64,000 nt of DNA from Sipunculus nudus (lineage: Eukaryota > Annelida > Sipuncula > Golfingiida > Sipunculidae), in NCBI GenBank assembly GCA_026874595.1, contig CM049309.1:97422723-97486722 (forward strand). Direction: 5' to 3'. Below are positions 31,242 to 45,300 of the stretch, one piece after another (the first letter of the stretch is position 1; each line of letters starts with the position of its first letter). The notes below the pieces were generated by a model. That model was not told where the DNA came from. It saw nothing but the letters and a program-made list of their open reading frames with translations, and searched no databases. The translations under genes were made by a program, and so were the position numbers.

Positions 31242-31895
31242 GTTTACAGTACACTGAAGACCAGTGAAATGTGGTTAGGGTAAACGAAAAATAAGGACAC
31301 ATGCCATTTGAAGAGGGCGTGGCTATAGCACTTTGATGTCTAAAATTAGACATGAAATCAGCGTCTGGTCTTCCCATGAAACGAACTACCATAACCAGGT
31401 GTATAAACAGAAATATTACTATTTAACAAAAGACATTTATGAAAAAAGCCAAAATTCCCATCATAACCATTCTTTCCCACGCTTAACATCTTCAAGGTTC
31501 GGAAGACATCAAAGGCGCCGTTCGAGCACATGCTCTGTTTCTCACGCTCATAGCTGTCAATCAAATTGCAAATCCCAGGCTGGCGGTGCGTATGATGTCT
31601 AGACAACTTCACCAGATGCATAGCATGGAAACGGCGAATCCTGTTTGAAAAAAAAATAAAATTTGAATGATGCTCAATAACTCTAAAAAATTGATTGAAA
31701 ATACTACTCTGAATAAAACAGCTTTTGTGTAAACGATGCTAGCAGAATCAATCTTTATAATTTTTCTTCTTACAAATATCCCTTTAAAAAATGATGCTCT
31801 TCATCATCTTGAATAACTTGATGACTCTGACTGACCAATTCCATTTTTAAAAAAATGCAACTTTGGGTCGAAAATTACAAAAACATTGAACAAGG
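31242..31895. other. Non-repetitive stretch, nothing firm
   Basis: Contains 'tgaaatcagcgtctgg' and 'ttctcacgctca', loosely similar to 1870-1930. No domain seen. Confidence 0.35.
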
Positions 31896-32225
31896 TAAAT
31901 AAATTATTCAACATAATAATTTGATTCAACTAAAGTATTCAACTTAAGATTAAGTTGAAATCGAGATTCAACTTAATTATTTAATATAAGCTTAGGTTGA
32001 AAATAAGATTCAACTCAAGTATTCAACTTAATATTAAGTTGAATTCGCGATTCAACTTAAGTATTCAACATTAGCTATGTTGACATTCAGATTCAACATA
32101 AGATGAACTTATTTTGATCTTTACATTGTAAAAGTCACCTAATTATTCGACAAAATATTCAGATTCAACTTTAGTATTCAACATGGGCTTAAGTTGAGAG
32201 CCAACAGAATAAGTTGACAACTTAA
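31896..32225. repeat. Degenerate palindromic 'tcaactta' minisatellite
   Basis: Many 'attcaacttaa' and 'aagcttaagttg' units like those within element B. Confidence 0.7.
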
Positions 32226-32802
32226 GACAGTTATTTTAGTCTGATATGTGATCCATTAAATATACATATGGAAATGCTGAGATATATCATAGTACTTTTC
32301 GTCCTAGTCCAGGCAATAAGGGATTTTCTCAGTATTTGAACATTGTCGCTTTTGCCGATAAGTTATTCTGCTATTTTGAAAATGTCGGAAGTGTCGATAA
32401 GTTAATTTAGTCTGAATTGTGAACCATTAAATATATAAGTGGAAATGCTGAGAAATTATAGTACTTTTGGTCCTACTCCAGGGAAAAAGGGATTTTCTCA
32501 GTATTTGAAGATTGTCGCTTATGCCAATAAGTCATCCGGCTTTTTTAAAAATGTCGGTAGTGTCAATAAGTTAGTTTAGTCTGAATTGTGGACCGTTAAA
32601 TATATAAGGGGAAATGCTGAAAAATTATAGTACTTTTGGTCCTACTCCAGGCAATTAGGGATTTTCTCAGTATTTGAACATTGTCCCTTATGCCAATAAG
32701 TCATCCGGCTATTTTAAAAATGTCGGAAATGTCGATTAGTTAATTTAGTCTGAATTGTGAACCATTAAATATATAAGTAGAAATGCTGAAAATTTAAAGT
32801 AC

Positions 32803-33001
32803 TTTAGGTTAGGGTTAGGGTTAGTTAAGTTGATAAACTTAAGCCTATATTGAAATCTTCAGTTTGTCAACTTATTATAATGAATGTCAACTTAAGCTTA
32901 TGTTGGATCTTAAGTTGAACAACTTAGGGTAGGTTGATAAACTTAAGCTTATGTTGAATCCTAATTTGATCAACTTAGGCTATTTGAATCTGACTAAGGT
33001 G
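32803..33001. repeat. Telomere-like spacer block 1 in satellite
   Basis: Begins 'ttaggttagggttagggtta', continues with palindromic 'ttgataaacttaagc' units and returns to satellite at 'gaaccgttcaatatatcg'. Confidence 0.9.
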
Positions 33002-34051
33002 AACCGTTCAATATATCGGTGGAAATGCTGAAAAATGATAGTACTTTTAGTCCTACTCCAGGCAATAAGGGATTTTCTCAGTATTTGAACATTTTCGCTC
33101 ATGCCGATAAGTCATCCGGCTATTTTGAAAATGTCGGTAGTGTCGATAAGTAATTTTAGTCTGAAATATGAACCGTTTAATATATATCGAGATGCTGAAA
33201 AATTTTAGTACTTTTGGTCTAGTGCAGGCAATAAGGGATTTTCTTAGTATTTGAACATTGTCGGTGTTGCCGATAAGTTATTCGGATTTTTTGAAAATGT
33301 CGGTAGTGTCGATAACTTAATTTAGTCTTAATAGTAAAACATTAAACATATAAGTGGAAATGTTGAAAACATAGTACTTTTGGTCCTGCTCCAGGCAATA
33401 AGGGATTTTATCAGTATTTGAACATTGTCGCTTTTGCCGATAAGTCATCGGGCTATTTTGAAAATGTCAGTAGTGTCGATAAGTTATTTTAGTCTGAAAT
33501 GTGAACCGTTAAATATATAAGTGGAAATGCTGAAAAATATAGTACTTTTAGTCCTAGTGCAGGCAATAAGGGATTTTCTCAGTATTTGAACATTGTCGGT
33601 GTTGCCGATAAGTTATTTGGATTTTTTGAAAATGTCGGTAGTGTCGATAAGTTATTTTAGTCTGAAATGTGAACCGTTAAATATATAAGTGGAAATGCTG
33701 AAAAATATAGTACTTTTAGTCCTAGTGCAGGCAATAAGGGATTTTCTCAGTATTTGAACATTGTCGGTGTTGCCGATAAGTTATTTGGATTTTTTGAAAA
33801 TGTCGGTAGTGTAGATAATTTAACTTAGTCTTAATGGTGAACCGTTAAACATATAAGTGGAAATGCTGAAAACTTATAGTACTTTTGATCCTACTCCAGA
33901 CAATGAGGGAATTTCTCAGTATTTGAACATTGTCGCTTATGTCAATAAGTCATCCGGCTTTTTTAAAAATGTCGGTAGTGTCAATAAGTTAGTTTAGTCT
34001 GAATTGTGGACCGTTAAATATATAAGTAGAAATGCTGAAAATTTAAAGTAC

Positions 34052-34253
34052 TTTAGGTTAGGGTTAGGGTTAGTTAAGTTGATAAACTTAAGCTTATATT
34101 GAAATCTTCAGTTTGTCAACTTATTATGTTGAATGTCAACTTAAGCTTATGTTGGACCTTAAGTTGAACAACTTAGGGTAGGTTGATAAACTTAAGCTTA
34201 TGTTGAATCCTAATTTGATCAACTTAGGCTATTTGAATCTGACTAAGGTGCAT
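34052..34253. repeat. Telomere-like spacer block 2 in satellite
   Basis: As block 1, 1249 bp further on. Confidence 0.9.
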
Positions 34254-34350
34254 GAACCGTTCAATATATCGGTGGAAATGCTGAAAAATACTAGTACTTT
34301 TGGTCCTACTCCAGGCAATAAGGGATTTTCTCAGTATTTGAACATTTTCG

Positions 34351-35435
34351 CTTATGCCCTAGGTCATAATTCTTATTAATATATTAATTTCAGTATTATA
34401 TGTAATAGTTATGTGTTCTATTGTCGATTATCGCGCAGGCTAACTGGAGCCGCCACCCCTGTCTTGCAATGGACTATCCTGCATGGCTGCTACAGTGCAC
34501 CGCTGCCTGCTTTTCGTTATCTCATTGGGCATGTTTTATAAGTTCCGGTTCATCATACACCCGAGATAAATAAAGCTGTTAACATTATAATTCATATTGA
34601 TTGTGTGTCGCATTTCAGAATACTCAGTACATTAAGATTAATAGCTTTATATGTTATGTAAACGGGGACTATTTGCCGACACATGATTGACAGGAAAAGT
34701 AGCGGGCTGGTCGCGCATTGATACAGAGAGTGAGTTTGAGAGTTTTAACTCAAGATACATGTAAACTGGACCGCATTACCTTGCGCGGTGTGATATTACA
34801 GCCTGTAGACCTGTGTTCAGAACTGGCACAGGTGCGCGGAATCTGGACAGGACAGCAGGTGTTTCAGCTTAGAGAAGTTATATAAGAACAAGACGAAGTT
34901 AAAAGTTAACGCGGTAAGAACACTTTGCTGCACTCTCACTGGCTCTCCCTGGCGGAGAAGGCTGCTTGACAGCGCACTTATATTAAGCTTTAGAGGATAA
35001 ATATTTTGTAATCTCGTTTGTTAATGAACCATGTCATAGCTAAGGCAGGGCTGCTTAATAATCACGCAGGTGTTCTGCTAATCGCTTTTGCCGACAAGAA
35101 GTTTAGAATCCTTGGAAATATAGTAATGTGATCTTTATGATGTTTCATTTCGCGCCAAGACAACGTGCTGATTTCCCGCCTGTTGTCACACGTCAAAACT
35201 CATGCCTGAGCGTGGGACAAAGGTTATGGTCCTAAACTTACATGATTATCCTCTTGTATTTACGTTATAGTGCTAATTACTGTTATAGTGCTAAATTAAG
35301 TTATGGTCCTAAACATAGAATGTTATAATCCTAACATACAGTGTTATCTTCCTAAACTTACTTTATGGTACAAGTTAATGTACTTATTGTACAAATGCTT
35401 AAAAGAGTTGCATTCAGTATCAGATTCTCATGTCC
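34351..35435. mobile_element. Non-satellite block inside the satellite (possible insertion)
   Basis: About 1.1 kb with normal base composition interrupt the satellite. No ORF of note. It includes 'gagataaataaagctg' (AATAAA signal) and, at its right end, 'tatggtcctaaac' motifs. A solo LTR or SINE-like insertion is possible, but no terminal repeats or target-site duplication were found. The satellite restarts about 30 bases earlier in its unit than it stopped, which fits recombination as well as insertion. Confidence 0.35.
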
Positions 35436-37601
35436 GGAAGATGTTTCTCAGTATTTGAACATTGTCGCTATGCCGATAAGTCATCAGGCTTTTTTAAAAA
35501 TGTCGGTAGTGTCCATAATTTAATTTAGTGTGAATTGTGAACCGTTAAATATATAAGTGGAAATGCTGAAAAATATAGTACTTTTAGTCCTAGTGCAGGC
35601 AATAAGGGATTTTCTCAGTATTTGAATATTGTCGCTTTTGCCGATAAGTCATCCGGCTATTTTGAAAATGTCGGTAGTGTCGATAAGTAATTTTGGTCTG
35701 AAATGTGAACCGTTAAATATATGTGGAAATGATGAAAAATTTTAGTACTTTTGGTCCTACTCCAGGCAATAAGGGATTTTCTCAGTATTTGAACATTGTC
35801 CGTGTTGCCGATAAGTTTTTCGGCTTTTTTGAAAATATCGGTAGTAACGATAAGTTAATTTAGCCTTAAAAGTAAACCGTTAAACATATAAGTGGAAATG
35901 CTGAAAAATGATAGTACTTTTGGTCCTGCTCCAGACAATGAGGGATTTTCTCAGTATTTGAACATTGTCGCTTATGCCGATAAGTCATCCGGCTTTTTTG
36001 AAAATGTCGGTAGTGTCCATAAGTTAATTTAGTCTGAAATGTGAACCGTTAAACATATAAGTGGAGATGCTGAAAAATATAGTACTTTTAGTCCTAGTGC
36101 AGGCAATAAGGGATTTTCTCAGTATTTGAACATTGTCGGTGTTGCTGATAAGTTATTCGGCTATTTTGAAAATGTCGGTAGTGTCGATAAGTTAATTTAG
36201 TCTGAATTGTGAACCGTTAAATATATAAATGGAAATGCTGAAAAATTATAGTACTTTTGGTCCTACTCCAGGCAATAAGGGATTTTCTCAGTATTTGAAC
36301 ATTGTCGCTTTTGCCGATAAGTCATCGGGCTATTTGGAAAATGTCGGTAGTGTCGATAAGTTATTTTAGTCTGAAATGTGATCCATTAAATACACATATT
36401 GAAATGCTAAAAATTAAAGTACTTTTGGTCCTACTCCAGGCAATAAGGGATTTTCTCAGTATTTGAACATTTTCGCTTATGCCAATAAGTCATCCGGCAT
36501 TTTTGAAAATGTCGGTAGTGTCGAAAAGTAATTTTAGTCTGAAATGTGAACAGTTAAATATATGTGGAAATGATGAAAAATTTTAGTACTTTTGGTCCTA
36601 GTGCAGGCAATAAGGGATTTTCTCAGTATTTGAACATTGTTGGTGTTGACGATAAGTTTTTCGGCTTTTTTGAAAATGTCGGTAGTGTTGATAAGTTAAT
36701 TTAGCCTGAATAGTAAACCGTTAAACAAATAAGTGGAAATGCTGAAAAACATAGTACTTTTGGTCCTGCTCCAGGCAATAAGGAATTTTATCAGTATTTG
36801 AACATTGTCGCTTTTGCCGATAAGTTTTTCGGCTTTTTTGAAAATGTCGGTTGTGTCGATAAGTTAATTTAGCCTTAATAGTAAACCGTTAAACATATAA
36901 GTGGAAATGCTGAAAAATGATAGTATTTTTGGTCCTGCTCAAGGCAATATGGGATTTTATCAGTATTGGAACATTGTCGCTTTTGCCGATAAGTCATCCG
37001 GCTATTTTGAAAATGTCGGTAGTGTCGATAAGTAATTTTAGTCTGAAATATGAACCGTTAAATATATGTGGAGATGCTGAAAAATTTTAGTACTTTTGGT
37101 CCTACTGCAGGGAATAAGGGATTTTCTCAGTATTTGAACATTGTCGGTGTTGCCGATAAGTTATTCGGATTTTTTGAAAATGTCGGTAGTGTCGATAACT
37201 TAATTTAGTCTTAATGGTGAACCCTTAAACATATAAGTGGAAATGCTGAAAACTTATAGTACTTTTGATCCTACTCCAGACAATGAGGGAATTTCTCAGT
37301 ATTTGAACATTGTCGCTTATGCCAGTAAGTCATCCGGCTTTTTTAAAAATGTCGGTAGTGTCAGTAAGTTATTTTAGTCTGAATTGTGGACCGTTAAATA
37401 TATAAGTGGAAATGCTGAAAAATTATAGTACTTTTGGTCCTACTCCAGGCAATTAGGGATTTTCTAAGTAATTGAACATTGTCGCTTATGCCGATAAGTC
37501 ATCCGGCTATTTTGAAAATGTCGGAAATGTTGATTAGTTAATTTAGTCTGAATTGTGAACAATTAATGATATAAGTAGAAATGCTGAAAATTTAAAGTAC
37601 T

Positions 37602-37800
37602 TTAGGTTAGGGTTAGGGTTAGTTAAGTTGATAAACTTAAGCTTATATTGAAATCTTCAGTTTGTCAACTTATTATGTTGAATGTCAACTTAAGCTTATG
37701 TTGGATCTTAAGTTGAACAACTTAGGGTGGGTTGATAAACTTAAGCTTATGTTGAATCCTAATTTGATCAACTTAGGCTATTTGAATCTGACTAAGGTGA
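37602..37800. repeat. Telomere-like spacer block 3 in satellite
   Basis: As block 1. Confidence 0.9.
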
Positions 37801-38862
37801 ACCGTTCAATATATCGGTGGAAATGCTGAAAAATGATAGTACTTTTGGTCCTACTCCAGGCAATAAGGGATTTTCTCAGTATTTGAACATTTTCGCTTAT
37901 GCGGATAAGTCATCGGGCTATTTTGAAAATGTCAGTAGTGTCGATAAGTAATTTTAGTCTGAAATATGAACCGTTAAATATATGTGGAGATGCTGAAAAA
38001 TTTTAGTACTTTTGGTCCTAGTGCAGGCAATAAGGGATTTTCTCAGTATTTGAACATTGTCGGTGTTGCCGATAAGTTATTCGGATTTTTTGAAAAAGTT
38101 GGTAGTGTCGATAAGTTAATTTAGCCTTAATAGTAAACCGCTAAACATATAATTGAAAATGCTGAAAAATGATAGTACTTTTGGTCCTGCTCCAGGCAAT
38201 AAGGGATTTTATCAGTATTGGAACATTGTCGCTTTTGCCGATAAGTCATCAGGCTATTTTGAAAATGTCGGTAGTGTCGATAAGTAATTTTAGTCTGAAA
38301 TATGAACCGTTAAATATATGTGTAGATATTGAAAAATTTTAGTACTTTTGGTCCTAGTGCAGGGAATAAGGGATTTTCTCAGTATTTGAACATTGTCGGT
38401 GTTGCCGATAAGTTATTCGGATTTTTTGAAAATGTCGGTAGTGTCGATAACTTAATTTAGTCTTAATGGTGAACCGTTAAACATATAAGTGGAAATGCTG
38501 AAAACTTATAGTACTTTTGATCCTACTCCAGACAATGAGGGAATTTCTCAGTATTTGAACATTGTCGCTTATGCCAATAAGTCATCCGGCTTTTTTAAAA
38601 ATGTCGGTAGTGTCAATAAGTTATTTTAGTCTGAATTGTGGACCGTTAAATATATAGGTGGAAATGCTGAAAAATTATAGTACTTTTGGTCCTACTCCAG
38701 GCAATTAGGGATTTTCTAAGTAATTGAACATTGTCGCTTATGCCGATAAGTCATCCGGCTATTTTGAAAATGTCGGAAATGTTGATTAGTTAATTTAGTC
38801 TGAATTGTGAACCATTAAATATATAAGTAGAAATGCTGAAAATTTAAAGTACTTTAGGTTAG

Positions 38863-39051
38863 GGTTAGGGTTAGTTAAGTTGATAAACTTAAGCCTATAT
38901 TGAAATCTTCAGTTTGTCAACTTATTATGTTGAATGTCAACTTAAGCTTATGTTGGATCTTAAGTTGAACAACTTAGGGTAGGTTGATAAACTTAAGCTT
39001 ATGTTGAATCCTAATTTGATCAACTTAGGCTATTTGAATCTGACTAAGGTG
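38863..39051. repeat. Telomere-like spacer block 4 in satellite
   Basis: As block 1, 1261 bp after block 3. Confidence 0.9.
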
Positions 39052-41951
39052 AACCGTTCAATATATCGGTGGAAATGCTGAAAAATGATAGTACTTTTGG
39101 TCCTTTTCCAGGCAATAAGGGATTTTCTCAGTATTTGAACATTGTCCCTTATGCCGATAAGTTATTCGGCTATTTTGAAAATGTCGGTAGTGTCGATAAG
39201 TTAATTTAGTCTGAATTGTGAACCGTTAAATATATAAGTGGAAATGCTGAAAAATTATAGTACTTTTTGTCCTACCCCAGGCAATAAGGGATTTTCTCAG
39301 TATTTGAACATTGTCGCTTTTGCCGATAAGTCATCGGGCTATTTGGAAAATGTCGGTAGTGTCGATAAGTTATTTTAGTCTGAAATGTGATCCATTAAAT
39401 ACACATATTGAAATGCTAAAAATTAAAGTACTTTTGGTCCTACTCCAGGCAATAAGGGATTTTCTCAGTATTTGAACATTGTTGCTTATGCCGATAAGTC
39501 ATCCGGCTATTTTGAAAATGTCGGTAGTGTCGATAAGTAATTTTAGTCTGAAATATGAACTGTTAAATATATAGGGAGATGGTGAAAAATTTTAGTACTT
39601 TTGGTCCTAGTGCAGGCAATAAGGGATTTTCTCAGTATTTGAACATTTTCGCTTATGCCGATAAGTCATCCAGCATTTTTGAAAATGTCGGTAGTGTCGA
39701 TAAGTAATTTTAGTCTGAAATGTGAACCGTTAAATATATGTGGAAATGATGAAAAATTTTAGTACTTTTAGTCCTACTCCAGGCAATAAGGGATTTTCTC
39801 AGTATTTGAACATTGTCGCTTATGCCGATAAGTTATTCGGATTTTTTGAAAATGTCAGTAGTGTCGATAACTTAATTTAGTCTTAATAGTAAACCGTTAA
39901 ACATATAAGTGGAAATGCTGAAAACTTATAGTACTTTTGGTCCTACTCCAGGCAATAAGGGATTTTCTCAGTATTTGAACATTTTCGCTTATGCCGATAA
40001 GTCATCCAGCATTTTTGAAAATGTCGGTAGTGTCGATAAGTATTTTAGTCTGAAATGTGAACCGTTAAATATATGTGGAAATGATGAAAAATTTTAGTAC
40101 TTTTAGTCCTACTCCAGGCAATAAGGGATTTTCTCAGTATTTGAACATTGTCAGTGTTGACGATAAGTTTTTCGGCTTTTCTGAAAATGTCAGTAGTGTC
40201 GATAACTTAATTTAGTCTTAATAGTAATCCGTTAAACATATAAGTGGAAATGCTGAAAACTTATAGTACTTTTGGTCCTACTCCAGGCAATAAGGGATTT
40301 TCTCAGTATTTGAACATTTTTGCTTATGCCGATAAGTCATCCGGCATTTTTGAAAATGTCGGTAGTGTCGATAAGTATTTTAGTCTGAAATGTGAACCGT
40401 TAAATATATGTGGAAATGATGAAAAATTTTAGTACTGTTAGTCCTACTCCAAGCAATAAGGGATTTTCTCAGTATTTGAACATTGTCGGTGTTGAAGATA
40501 AGTTTTTCGGCTATTTTGAAAATGTCGGTAGTGTCGATAAGTTAATTTAGTCTGAATTGTGAACCGTTAAATATATAAGTGGAAATGCTGAAAAATTATA
40601 GTACTTTTGGTCCTGCTCCAGACAATGAGGGATTTTCTCAGTATTTGAACATTGTCACTTATGCCGATAAGTCATCCGGCTTTTTTGAAAATGTCGGTAT
40701 TGTCGATAAGTTAATTTAGTCTGAAATGTGAACCGTTAAACATATAAGTGGAAATGCTGAAAAATATAGTACTTTTAGTCCTAGTGCAGCCAATAAGGGA
40801 TTTTCTCAGTATTTGAACATTGTCGGTGTTGCCGATAAGTTATTCGGATTTTTTGAAAATGTCGGTAGTGTCGATAACTTAATTTAGTCTTAATAGTAAA
40901 CCGTTAAACATATAAGTGGAAATGCTGAAAACTTATAGTACTTTTGGTCCTACTCCAGGCAATAAGGGATTTTCTCAGTATTTGAACATTTTCGCTTATG
41001 GCGATAAGTCATCCGGCATTTTTGAAAATGTCGGTAGTGTCAATAAGTATTTTAGTCTGAAATGTGAACCGTTAAATATATGTGGAAATGATGAAAAATT
41101 TTAGTACTGTTAGTCCTACTCCAAGCAATAAGGGATTTTCTCAGTATTTGAACATTGTCGGTGTTGAAGATAAGTTTTTCGGGTTTTTTGAAAATGTCGG
41201 TAGTGTCGATAAGTTAATTTAGCCTTAATAGTAAACCGTTAAACATATAAGTGGAAATGCTGAAAAATGATAGTACTTTTGGTCCTGCTCCAGGCAATAA
41301 GGGATTTTATCAGTATTGGAACATTGTCGCTTTTGCCGATAAGTCATCGGGCTATTTTGAAAATGTCGGTAGTGTCGATAAGTAATTTTAGTCTGAAATA
41401 TGAACCGTTAAATATATGTGTAGATATTGAAAAATTTTAGTACTTTTGGTCCTAGTGCAGGGAATAAGGGATTTTCTCAGTATTTGAACATTGTCGGTGT
41501 TGCCGATAAGTTTTTCGGCTATTTTGAAAATGTCGGTAGTGTCGATAAGTTAATTTAGTCTGAATTGTGAACCGTTAAATATATAAGTGGAAATGCTGAA
41601 AAATTATAGTACTTTTGGTCCTGCTCCAGACAATGAGGGATTTTCTCAGTATTTGAACATTGTCACTTATGCCGATAAGTCATCCGGCTTTTTTGAAAAT
41701 GTCGGTAGTGTCAATAAGTTATTTTATTCTGAATTGTGGACCGTTAAATATATAGGTGGAAATGCTGAAAAATTATAGTACTTTTGGTCCTACTCCAGGC
41801 AGTTAGGGATTTTCTAAGTAATTGAACATTGTCGCTTATGCCGATAAGTCATCCGGCTATTTTGAAAATGTCGGAAATGTTGATTAGTTAATTTAGTCTG
41901 AATTGTGAACCATTAAATATATAAGTAGAAATGCTGAAAATTTAAAGTACT

Positions 41952-42150
41952 TTAGGTTAGGGTTAGGGTTAGTTAAGTTGATAAACTTAAGCCTATATTG
42001 AAATCTTCAGTTTGTCAACTTATTATGTTGAATGTCAACTTAAGCTTATGTTGGATCTTAAGTTGAACAACTTAGGGTAGGTTGATAAACTTAAGCTTAT
42101 GTTGAATCCTAATTTGATCAACTTAGGCTATTTGAATCTGACTAAGGTGA
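41952..42150. repeat. Telomere-like spacer block 5 in satellite
   Basis: As block 1, 3089 bp after block 4. Confidence 0.9.
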
Positions 42151-45100
42151 ACCGTTCAATATATCGGTGGAAATGCTGAAAAATGATAGTACTTTTGGTC
42201 CTACTCCAGGCAATAAGGGATTTTCTCAGTATTTGAACATTGTCCCTTATGCCGATAAGTTATTCGGCTATTTTGAAAATGTCGGTAGTGTCGATAAGTT
42301 AATTTAGTCTGAATTGTGAACCGTTAAATATATAAGTGGAAATGCTGAAAAATTATAGTACTTTTTGTCCTACCCCAGGCAATAAGGGATTTTCTCAGTA
42401 TTTGAACATTGTCGCTTTTGCCGATAAGTCATCGGGCTATTTGGAAAATGTCGGTAGTGTCGATAAGTTATTTTAGTCTGAAATGTGATCCATTAAATAC
42501 ACATATTGAAATGCTAAAAATTAAAGTACTTTTGGTCTAGTCCAGGCAATAAGGGATTTTCTCAGTATTTGAACATTGTCGCTTATGCCGATAAGTCATC
42601 CGGCTATTTTGAAAATGTCGGTAGTGTCGATAAGTAATTTTAGTCTGAAATATGAACTGTTAAATATATAGGGAGATGGTGAAAAATTTTAGTACTTTTG
42701 GTCCTAGTGCAGGCAATAAGGGATTTTCTCAGTATTTGAACATTTTCGCTTATGCCGATAAGTCATCCAGCATTTTTGAAAATGTCGGTAGTGTCGATAA
42801 GTAATTTTAGTCTGAAATGTGAACCGTTAAATACATGTGGAAATGATGAAAAATTTTAGTACTTTTAGTCCTACTCCAGGCAATAAGGGATTTTCTCAGT
42901 ATTTGAACATTGTCGCTTATGCCGATAAGTTATTCGGATTTTTTGAAAATGTCAGTAGTGTCGATAACTTAATTTAGTCTTAATAGTAAACCGTTAAACA
43001 TATAAGTGGAAATGCTGAAAACTTATAGTACTTTTGGTCCTACTCCAGGCAATAAGGGATTTTCTCAGTATTTGAACATTTTTGCTTATGCCGATAAGTC
43101 ATCCGGCATTTTTGAAAATGTCGGTAGTGTCGATAAGTATTTTAGTCTGAAATGTGAACCGTTAAATATATGTGGAAATGATGAAAAATTTTAGTACTGT
43201 TAGTCCTACTCCAAGCAATAAGGGATTTTCTCAGTATTTGAACATTGTCGGTGTTGAAGATAAGTTTTTCGGCTATTTTGAAAATGTCGGTAGTGTCGAT
43301 AAGTTAATTTAGTCTGAATTGTGAACCGTTAAATATATAAGTGGAAATGCTGAAAAATTATAGTACTTTTGGTCCTGCTCCAGACAATGAGGGATTTTCT
43401 CAGTATTTGAACATTGTCACTTATGCCGATAAGTCATCCGGCTTTTTTGAAAATGTCGGTAGTGTCGATAAGTTAATTTAGTCTGAAATGTGAACCGTTA
43501 AACATATAAGTGGAAATGCTGAAAAATATAGTACTTTTAGTCCTAGTGCAGCCAATAAGGGATTTTCTCAGTATTTGAACATTGTCGGTGTTGCCGATAA
43601 GTTATTTGGATTTTTTGAAAATGTCGGTAGTGTCGATAACTTAATTTAGTCTTAATAGTAAACCGTTAAACATATAAGTGGAAATGCTGAAAACTTATAG
43701 TACTTTTGGTCCTACTCCAGGCAATAAGGGATTTTCTCAGTATTTGAACATTTTCGCTTATGGCGATAAGTCATCCGGCATTTTTGAAAATGTCGGTAGT
43801 GTCAATAAGTATTTTAGTCTGAAATGTGAACCGTTAAATATATGTGGAAATGATGAAAAATTTTAGTACTGTTAGTCCTACTCCAAGCAATAAGGGATTT
43901 TCTCAGTATTTGAACATTGTCGGTGTTGAAGATAAGTTTTTCGGCTTTTTTGAAAATGTCGGTAGTGTCGATAAGTTAATTTAGCCTTAATAGTAAACCG
44001 TTAAACATATAAGTGGAAATGCTGAAAAATGATAGTACTTTTGGTCCTGCTCAAGGCAATAAGGGATTTTATCAGTATTGGAACATTGTTGCTTTTGCCG
44101 ATAAGTCATCGGGCTATTTTGAAAATGTCGGTAGTGTCGATAAGTAATTTTAGTCTGAAATATGAACCGTTAAATATATAGGGAGATGCTGAAAAATTTT
44201 AGTACTTTTGGTCCTAGTGCAGGCAATAAGGGATTTTCTCAGTATTTGAACATTGTCGGTGTTGCCGATAAGTTATTCAGATTTTTTGAAAATGTCAGTA
44301 GTGTCCATAACTTAATTTAGTCTCAATAGTAAACTGTTAAACATATAAGTGGAAATGCTGAAAACTTATGGTACTTTCGGACCTACTCCAGGCAATAAGG
44401 GATTTTCTCAGTATTTGAACATTTTCGCTTATGCCGATAAGTCATCCGGCATTTTTGAAAATGTTGGTAGTGTCGATAAGTAATTTTAGTCTGAAATGTG
44501 AACCGTTAAATATATGTGGAAATGATGAAAAATTTTAGTACTTTTAGTCCTACTCCAGGCAATAAGGGATTTTCTCAGTATTTGAACATTGTCGCTTATG
44601 CCGATAAGTTATTCAGCTATTTTGAAAATGTCGGTAGTGTCGATAAGTTAATTTAGTCTGAATTGTGAACCGTTAAATATATAAGTGGAAATGCTGAAAA
44701 ATTATAGTACTTTTGGTCCTACTCCTGGCAATAAGGGATTTTCTCAGTATTTGAACATTGTCGCTTTTGCCGATAAGTCATCGGGCTATTTGGAAAATGT
44801 CGGTAGTGTCGATAAGTTATTTTAGTCTGAAATGTGATCCATTAAATACACATATTGAAATGCTAAAAATTAAAGTACTTTTGGTCCTAGTGCAGGCAAT
44901 AAGGGATTTTCTCAGTATTTGAACATTGTCGCTTATGCCGATAAGTCATCCGGCTATTTTGAAAATGTCGGTAGTGACGATAAGTTATTTTAGTCTGAAA
45001 TGTGAACCGCTAAATATATAAGTGGAAATGCTGAAAAATTATAGTACTTTTGGTCCTTCTCCAGGGAATAAATAATTAAGGGATTTTCTCAGTATTTGAA

Positions 45101-45190
45101 CATTGTCGGTTGTTCCCGATAAGTTTTTCGGCTATTTTGAAAATATCAGTAGTTTCGATAATTTTCTTAAGTCTGAAATAAGAACTGATA

Positions 45191-45300
45191 AATATTAGGC
45201 CTTAAGTTGATCAGCTTAAGCTTAAGTTGATCAACATAGCTTATGTTGAAGTCTTAAGTCTATCAACTTAAACTTATGTTGTTCAACATAGCTTTTGTTA
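45191..45300. repeat. Palindromic minisatellite within satellite
   Basis: 'cttaagttgatcagcttaag' type units. It lacks the TTAGGG part of the other spacers. Confidence 0.75.

Larger units (their letters stand above)
32226..34350. repeat. 168-bp satellite, block 1
   Basis: About ten units with two spacer blocks (32803-33001, 34052-34253). Units keep 'ggaaatgctgaaaaa', 'agtacttttggtcctactcc', 'aagggattttctcag' and 'gccgataagt'. Confidence 0.9.
35436..45190. repeat. 168-bp satellite, main array
   Basis: About 55 units, with spacer blocks at 37602-37800, 38863-39051 and 41952-42150. The 62-aa frames at 39909, 40244, 40916, 41587, 43006 and 43678 fall on multiples of about 168 bp. The stretches at 40244-40916 and 43006-43678 repeat with offset 2762, so there is higher-order structure. 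Confidence 0.95.

Noticed and set aside
39909-43866. Family of conserved 62-aa proteins
   Set aside because: They are satellite units. The frame is open in only a minority of units and ends where the next unit starts. Kept only as an observation.
35436-45190. CRISPR-like array
   Set aside because: Units of 168 bp are contiguous and mutually similar with no unique spacers, and the DNA is animal.
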